Shown piece by piece: positions 36,621 through 45,600 of a DNA stretch of 64,000 nucleotides. The notes under the pieces are model-generated. The model was not told the origin of the DNA. It searched no databases and saw nothing but the letters and a program-made list of their open reading frames with translations. Each line of letters begins with the position of its first letter. Within the stretch, counting starts at the first letter, position 1. The position numbers and the translations under genes are program-made. The stretch spans positions 89,010,642 to 89,074,641 of the forward strand of contig CM049306.1 in NCBI GenBank assembly GCA_026874595.1, read 5' to 3'. The DNA is from Sipunculus nudus (lineage: Eukaryota > Annelida > Sipuncula > Golfingiida > Sipunculidae).

Positions 36621-39600
36621 TGTAATTTTGTAAGGTATCCAATTCAAGTTGTTAATTATGTAAACCATGAGGCTTTCATCTATATAAAATGCATTATTTG
36701 AAAAACAGAAAAATACATGCATCAATAAGTGTAGTGTTGTACCGTAATTGTAATTAGTAATTGTAAGTAGATGATGGTCAGCACACATGTAAAAGAACTG
36801 AAATGGATTAACTATTATATGTCAATGAATCTTTCAAAGGTGACTGTATCTATTTTCATGCAAAGCCTCTGATAATGAATTCCATTATATAGGTCTTTCG
36901 AGGATAAATTATATTTGCAGCAATTCAGTTCGAACTGGAGCCAGTTGGAGTTAAAAAGTAATAAAGATAGTCTGACCTGAGGAAATTAAAGTAACACATT
37001 AACACATAAATTATTCGAAGTGAAAAAAACCTCATTCACTGATATTTGCATGCCATTTTCAGGTTTATATTTTTAATGAAAATGCAGCTTTCAAACATCA
37101 GTTAAAGCCTGGCCATCCAGCCCCAGTGATATATAGTATAGCTGGGTGTTTATAGAGGTGAATTTAATTACCCCAGAATCAAGAAACCGGAAGCTCTTCT
37201 ATAGTATCTTGGTATATTCCAGGGTATATTTATTATTGCAGAGGCATAGCAAACTTTCTAGTGAAAGTACAAATATCTCGCATGGATTCTTTAACAGTTT
37301 TTTGGCCATCCACCATGATGTAACAGTACAATCATCGTGTCTGGCGACTTTATTTTTGCACACAAACAAAATAGAAAAGAGAGATAGTAATTTAAAACAT
37401 GAGAGATATTTGTAGGCCTAAGTATATAATCCCTGTACTGTTTGGATTTATTTTAGAAATATTCAAAGTCTGACACTCTTTACATTTACATTACAGACAA
37501 TATCCTGCTAAACGTTTGTTCTTTCTTCACAAAATTTCAACAAATACAACAAAATAGTTTCTCTTTAGGTCAATAGGAACCTTTAGAACTGATAAAAAAT
37601 ATACATGATTATACAAGATATATATCTATATTTACTTAACAGATAATATCTTGTTAAGATTTTCTTCTTTTTTTTTCTCCATATGGGACTAACATTACCA
37701 CACCCGTGCATTGAGAATCATGAAAACATTTATTTACTTAAAACGCAATATTTTATCTATGTGTGTATACTTAAATAATAGGCCTAAAGGTGAGTTAACA
37801 AACATAACATTTGCCAGTAGGCCTAGTTGAATTGCATAGGTGTTAGCATGCAGAATTAAAGGGGGGGGGGCGCTATTTATACTCTCTTGTTGCTGATATA
37901 GGACTGCAAGCTAAGCGTTGACCGCGTTCCGCATAAAAAATCTCCACATTTTTGCGCCATTTTCGCCGCGCCGGTACCCGCGTCATTAGAAAGGCTACAT
38001 GGATAAAACATCAGAGCGCTTCTGACCGTGACCGCATTGTGAACAAAACGTTTAACCTGGTTTCGTATTTATATTTCATTAATTAGTGCGTTAAAAGTAA
38101 CTTAGGACTTGAAATGAACGTAAGCATACATTATGCATACATGTCATAGCCCTAGCTCCCCCATCCCATACACAATTTACTCTACCGCTCAATAAAACCA
38201 CCAGCGGATGATCCAGCTTATGTTACAGTCCGGCAAGTGAACATCATTTTCGGCCAATCTATATGACTGCATTAATGAGCTGGAGACTCGGGGAATTTTT
38301 TTTTAAATGTTGAGTTGTTAAAAAATAAAGACATTTCACTATTTTCAGCGTAACGAGTTTTTAGGTACCGACCTCTGGCGGGAATAACGATAGACAAACT
38401 GAATTCGGTGCTTTCACTGTTACACCGGTGGTGACATGCGTGCATCTGTTACCGCGCCACCCTTGCGTGTTTTGTTTCCATTCAGTGAATATTCAATATA
38501 CCGATGGTGAATACATGTTGGGGGGGGGGGGGGGGGCGGGGGAGAATGCTGGTGACTCAAGGAATTGATGGAAAGGGGAAAGGTTAAAAATGGAAAAGTC
38601 CGAAGGTAGCCCCCAGTGAGGATCGAACTCACGACCCCTGGTTTACAAGACCAGTGCTCTAACCACTGAGCTATGGAGGCTCGCGACGGGAGGGGGCAAT
38701 TATGTCGTTCAAGTACACTGTATCTTTAAAATATGCCTATATTAAATATTCGTTTGTAAAATGTTAGTTAATTTTTTTTTTTTTGCATAGATTTAGTTAT
38801 TCCTTGTATATTTGCAAGGGCATTTTATTTCCGAGGAACCACCAACAACAGCTGATGCCAACACCTGCACCGAGGACACAAAATGTGATTTCGATCTAAC
38901 ATTTGCCACCAGAGGGCCCCCCATTACAACTTACAAGTTCAACTGTCTCATTGGGCCCTCAACGTAGAAATTATACTCTAAATAATATTAATCAAAGGTC
39001 ATGTTCCACGCCTACTATGTACCTCTTCCATTCATTGAGTGGAAATGGACATTTCGTTTAATGGAATACTTCATTCTGTATATAACGTGTCCACACCTTT
39101 TTAAAAACAGCTTTCAGATGCTTGATTGAAAACACCCGGTCTTTAACTTCGTTTTATGGCTTTATGCATGAGTTGAATTGTGAACTATTGCATATAATAA
39201 AAAGAAAAAGAAAAAATTAATTCTAATAAATCGGGCTAACATTTTTATTGATCAATAAATTAATACTGATTTTTTTTTTTTTGCAGGGGAGCAAACATTT
39301 TCAGCCCTTCGTCCTGTAACCAAGTATTATCACTGACATGAGAAAGTATAACATCAAATGAACAGTTTTCAACTGTTTTTCTTGCATTATGTGGCTTGAT
39401 TAATATGCAATAATAAGCAATGAAAGTCTAACTTAAGTATGTACAACAATTTAAGTAATTATCTAGAGAGTGATCACACAATGAGGAGAGGATGACCATC
39501 ATCTAATCTTTAAAGATCATTTTCAAAATTTAATTTTTATGAACGCTCATTGTTTCATTGTCTTTATCCCTCTAACATAGGTAAGCACCATTAGCAATTA

Positions 39601-42600
39601 TTTTAAATTAAAAAAATGTTCAAATAAAAAAAACCCAACACATCCAAACCCAAATAAGTCCCTATGATGAATAATTTAGATAGTCAGTGATGTACGTTTA
39701 CAGCCTCTGTAATATGTGGGCATTAATTTATGGCAGAGTTAAACCTCACTTTACAACCATTTTGCATAAGAGCCACCTTAAAACAACGACATTATTCAGG
39801 TCCTTATCCTCTTTGCTCTTACTGATCAGACCTTGCATGGACAACCACCTGTAACATGTGACCACTTTAATGTTATGGAGCTCCTGTTGGAGGTTGAAAT
39901 TTTGAGGTTTGACTGTACTTTTCTTTTCTTCAGCTGGGTTTGAGTGTCTTGCTGCGTAGGGCTAATGCCCTGAGCCCTGCTGTGAAGATGCTCATACAGA
40001 AGTTTGTTCCCCTTCCTGCTGTAGGTAAGGAGACCCACATGCACACACAGATACAGATGCCATGGCACACAAGGCAATGATATGGCATTCATATTTACTA
40101 GATTTGGTCATCTGTATGCATTGTATTTATAAATTATGTTTCAGGGTGGCTGCACCCTTCAGGAATTTATGGAAGGGCCAACAAACATACTTGATTGTTA
40201 AATTTAGCCCCCTCAATTGAGACGGTACAATATTGTATGTAGGGATCAAATTGTTCTTGGCCAATTAGAAGTGGTCAAGAGGCGTCCCCAAGCTCTGTAC
40301 ATTCCTTTGTGCACAGTCAGAATCATCACAATATATTAAACAATGATATTATTAGAATTTTGGAGAACATTACACATGCAGTCACTATGAAAAGACCTAC
40401 ATTGTTAACTCTATAGCCAATTTAGGTATTTTTATTAAAGTCTGTTAAATTACCCCTGTCCACCTGTTTTTTCGCGATTATTTATTTGTGAATTAAAGAA
40501 CGCCAAAACTGTTTGACCTTGCGGAAGAAAGAGGAAAAAGCGTAATTAACTATTATGGAAATAATAGCCTACCTTATGTAATTTTCCTGTAAACAATTTA
40601 AAACCATTTTATGAGTAACTAGTCTATTCTTTAGCGACATCTTGCCACTAATCTGTTAAATGGGCATATCAGGGGATAGTGATGACATCATAATAGACGT
40701 GACGCACTAAAGAGGCACCAACATTCACGGAACCAATAATCAAGAGCTGCCGACCCCTGTTTACAGTGAGACTTGTATTCTCCGCGTGCACGAGCTTCAC
40801 TGTTACGTTACATTACTTTAAATAAATATCAAAGGAGGATAAACAATGGCCGCATATTAGGGACGCCATGAACCAAGGATATATTTGAGACATGTCAACC
40901 AGGCCGTAAAGTAAATAATATTTATATCGTGAGTAGGTAAGGTACCAAAAATTACACTTTTGCCTCTTTATGCCATTGGTGCAAATTTTGTTTGCTAAGT
41001 TTGTCTTATGTAGAGATAATCGCGAAAATTCAGGTGGACAGGGGTACAGGAACGGACTATAGTCTATCATTATCCGTATTAATATATAGTATTGTTTTGA
41101 TATGTTTGAACAGTTGTGTACTTTTTTTGTCATTTAAATAAATGACACACACTATATATCATGCCTTCATGACTTGTTGGTCGCTGAGGTAAATATTTTG
41201 TTTAATGTTGATATTTACATAGAAACCTGGTCATGGGAATCTGTTTATTTTGTGCAGCTCATTTCAGGCAGTCCCATGGAAGTGGCATCTGAGGTACTAA
41301 ATCCTCTGATAAGGATGTCTCTCCTTTGTCAGAAATTTGAAAATTCACCAGTAACACAAATATCTACAGAATCTAATATTTATATATAAGATAATATGTC
41401 AGAGGATGGCATGAAATGATCAGTTAATTCATCAGAAACAAAACCAAGTATCTTCTGTTATCACAACCGGTAGACAGTCAAAGTTTGTGCATCTTTGTTT
41501 CTGTTTAGTAATTAAATGATGTTACATTTTAGCTTAGTCCATTATAACATGGACCTTCATATCCTGTGATATATCTGTGCTTGATGGTGACATCACTGTC
41601 CATGCACCAAATGTAAATCCATTGTAGAACCTATTGCAACAAATTTGTGTTATGTGTCCAGGAATCTCAGCTGAAATGACAAGCATCGCACTTGTGTGAC
41701 CCCAGGTACTGGATCCCAGAGCCATCACAACCACCGATGTTTCCACTAGGGGGTACACGTGTTACACTTTTTAGCTCAGCTGACTATAAGTCATCTGAGC
41801 TATAGTCGTGGTCCATTGTCCGTCGTCCGTCCGTCTGTCCGTCCGTCCGTCCGTCCGTCCGTAGATGTGGCACGTTTTGAAACCGTAAGACCTAGGAATC
41901 CAAAATTCAGCATAATGTTAGATGTCCCCAAGATCTCCTACCAAGCCGAAAACTGGGTCTTAGCGACTTCATTCCTTTGAGAAATTAAGGAAAAACCTCA
42001 ATTTTTTATTAAAAACCTATTTTCACACTTCAGGACTGCCTAATATCAAAACCACTCATCTGTTTTTCCTCATATTTTCTACAAATAATCCTCTATATAA
42101 TTCCTATGTACATGCCAGAAATTACGTCTGTATTATATAATTTAAAAAAGTTATGGGCCCAAACATAATGCATTTTGTAAATAATCAGGAAAGAAATTTT
42201 ATCACTTAACACAAAATTTGTTAAAGCTAAGCACTTTTTTCCAGTAATATTACTTTTATTAATCAAAATTAAATTGTATACCCAAAATTAGATCAAAATC
42301 TTTTAAATTTTTTAAAATATTAGCAAAAATAAAAAATTGGTACCTTAAATTTTGCCCAACTTTGACCATGGCACGTTTTTTTTGCTGTAACTGCTGTGGA
42401 TTTAATTTTCACAGCATGTTTTTGTTAGCATTTCAACTGTTAACACCAAAAATTTGAAACCAGTTGATCAAAAACTGTAGATTTTATTCAAGTTTTCAAG
42501 CACCATGTCACATATTGCTAGTGTTATGCAGTTTGCTAGAGCTCAGCTCCCGAGCTTCAGCTCTAAGTTCCTTAAATTTGGCATACAGTTAGATTTCTCC

Positions 42601-45600
42601 AAAATCCCCTACCATGCCAAGAATTTGGTCACTAGGACTTAATTCCTTCGAGATATCAATGAAAAACTTCATTTTTCCATTAAAAACCCATTGTTACACT
42701 TTAAGACTGCCTAATATCAAAACCACTGATCTGTCTTTGATCATATATAATATACATATTTTTCTATACATTCGCTATGCACATGCCAGAAATGATGCCA
42801 GTATTGTGTATTTTTTTTAAGTTATGGGCCCAAACATAATGCACTTTGTAAAAAATCAAGAAATATATTTACTCCCTTAACAAGGGCATTGCTGAAGCTA
42901 GAGATTTTATTGTCAGGGATGTAACATTATTCAATCAAGATTCAATTGAATACCCAAAATTAGTTCTGAATTTTTCAAATTTTATAAGTTATTAGTATAA
43001 ATATAAAATTAGTACCTTAAATTTTGCCCAACTGTGACCATGGCACGTTTGTTTCCTGAGAGCACTGTTGATATAATTTTCATATCATGCACACATAAGG
43101 ATTTCAGCTTTTTAGTTTAGAAAGCTGAAAGAAATTGGCCAAATATTGTAGCTTTTATAAATGTTTTTATGAGACCCTGTCAGACTTTGGCTCTCTCCAG
43201 CCCCTCTTGAGTCACCTGTAAGTTGACCTTGTTGACCTTTCATCAAATTATGCACGCTTGAGGGAGAATCCAGGCAGCTTATGGCCAGCCACAGTTGATC
43301 CAGGTGTCCAACCCAACTCATCTAGTAGTTTTAACCAACAACATAACAATAAACAATAAATTAATAAATTTTTCTTGGTTTTTAATAACAAATTAAAGAA
43401 AAATAGAAAAGGAATTTGTTAGTTTATAATAACAGGAAATTAACTTGTAGTTATTGATGATATAAGAATCTTGTATCGATGGGTAGAATGTCACATATTC
43501 CAAATAACACCATGCAGTCACCTATGGCATTTTTCAGTTCATTTTTAATGATAAAGAAGTAAATCATATTATTCATTACTAATCATTAGGGATTATATGA
43601 AGGAAATTAATGATAGACAAAGATGCAGTTGATAATATTAATCTAGATTCCTACTGTGTCTAGTGTGTACATTGATGTGAAATTAGTCCAAAATGAATTT
43701 TTTACAGTTATTTTTTAATATAAATAAAAGCCATAAAACCAGGTACTTATGATCATTATTTAAATGTGTGAATTTTGTATATTCTGGATTCTCAAAATCA
43801 TTGTTTGGTGAAAACTGAATAAATACCAGACATGGTGCAAATACTTTGTAATTGTATTTAAATACGAATATGATTATGTACTCCATTATAAAATTTCTTG
43901 CATAAAGAATGGGAATTCAGGTAAAAATGAAAGTATATGAATACTCGTGCAAATACTTTCAAAATGTATTCATGAATGCATTCATGAATATATTCTTTAA
44001 TATTATTTTAATAATCATATCAGTTATATTTCATTTTAAAAAATCATATGATTCTCTTATTATTTTTAATAAAAATTATATTTGGGACAATATTTGTAAT
44101 TTTTTTAATAAATAGTTAAACTCTTATATTATATGTTCTGCTTATAAGTTATATGGCCAAGTCAAAATCTGTGTGACAATAGCACTCCATTTGTTAATAA
44201 AATAAATGAAATCAATCCTCTTCCCTGTCTCCAAAGATACTAACAAAATCATACATAAGCTAAACACCCACAACTCATAATACAGCTTATATTTATTACC
44301 ACACAAAACCAGCATGTGCCTCATTTCTAAAAAATATTTTTTTATTTTTTTATCATATATAACAGCTGAGCGTCGTGACCCATAGGTCCCTTGTTTAGGA
44401 AAATCAGTCGGGGATTCTCCTGATTGACAGGTGTGGTGGCCCAATACATTGGGTCACACAAGTGCTGCGCCTGCCATCTCAGCTTAGGTCCCTGGAACTA
44501 TCATCACAGATTCTGTATGAAAGTACATTTGGCCAATGGATGGTAATGTCCCTCCAGATGAGAACTAGACTATCACAGGACATGGAGGTCCATGTATGGA
44601 CTAATTTTAGCTCAGCCTTTCTGAGACTGCTCAGTCCTACCAGCTAGGCTTGAATATGGAACTTGTTTTTTAAGTCACCATTATTAGTTATACAGAGAAC
44701 AAACATTGCTTAAAATGATGTAAGTAACACATTCTCTACTTTTATGTTGATTATTAATGTGGATTTTCATTTCAGCAACTGCCAGTGTATGTAATGTGGT
44801 TCTGATGAGGAATAGTGAGCTTTGGGATGGTATTGAGGTCATGGATAAGAGCGGGAAGTTTGTTGGTACATCCAAAGTTGCAGCCAAAAAAGTATGTACT
44901 GAAAAGGAACTTTCAAGTTCGTTATGTGATATTTTTTATCTTTCTATCTTGTAAAAGATTTTCAGAAGTTCTACAGAGTAAAGGCAAAGTTGATCTAATG
45001 TGCCATAAAGGTTACTTTAAATGTTGACACAGCCAGTGTATATATACCATTGATGCTAAAATCAGAGCATTTTACTTGTTGTTCAGCCATTTATCAGCTT
45101 TTGGTCAACATACTTGTAATGTGGACTCTATGTCAGATGTGTGGCACTTAAAAAAGTATAACCATTAAAATGTAGGTTGAATACTTTTCACGTGAATTGT
45201 CAGGTTTTTATCCCTCAGCCCTTAGGCTGATGGGTTATTGTCGTCACCCAAGCTGTCCGTCCGTCCATCCGTCCGGCGTCTGTTAACTTTTACCTTGTGA
45301 GCGGGATATCTGGAAAAGGATTCACCGTCAGAATCTTTCCTCAGTAAAGATGTATATCGACAAAATCTTGGTCAAGTACGAAGATGGATGACCTTGACCT
45401 ATTTTTCTACATTTTAGAGCTGATTATATAAAAACACTTAGATGCTTATTACTCAGGAACCATTTGGTGGATTTTCACAAAACTTACTATGATTATTGGG
45501 ACTGATAGTCTGTACCTGCTGCACAAGTTTGGTGGCGCCACTTACAATTTCTGATTTTTAATGAATTTTTATCGGATTTTTCAACTTTGGGCTTATGAGC

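Noticed and set aside
42614-42820. Recurrent small frame ([14 protein letters not shown]...), also at 27298-27654 and 29620-29832
   Set aside because: It recurs because the non-coding module is duplicated; copies carry frameshifts and stops, and none matches a known protein.
43683-44115. Small frames repeated in copies A2 and B (also 30706-31138)
   Set aside because: Conserved only because the two copies are nearly identical DNA; composition is AT-driven and there is no domain.
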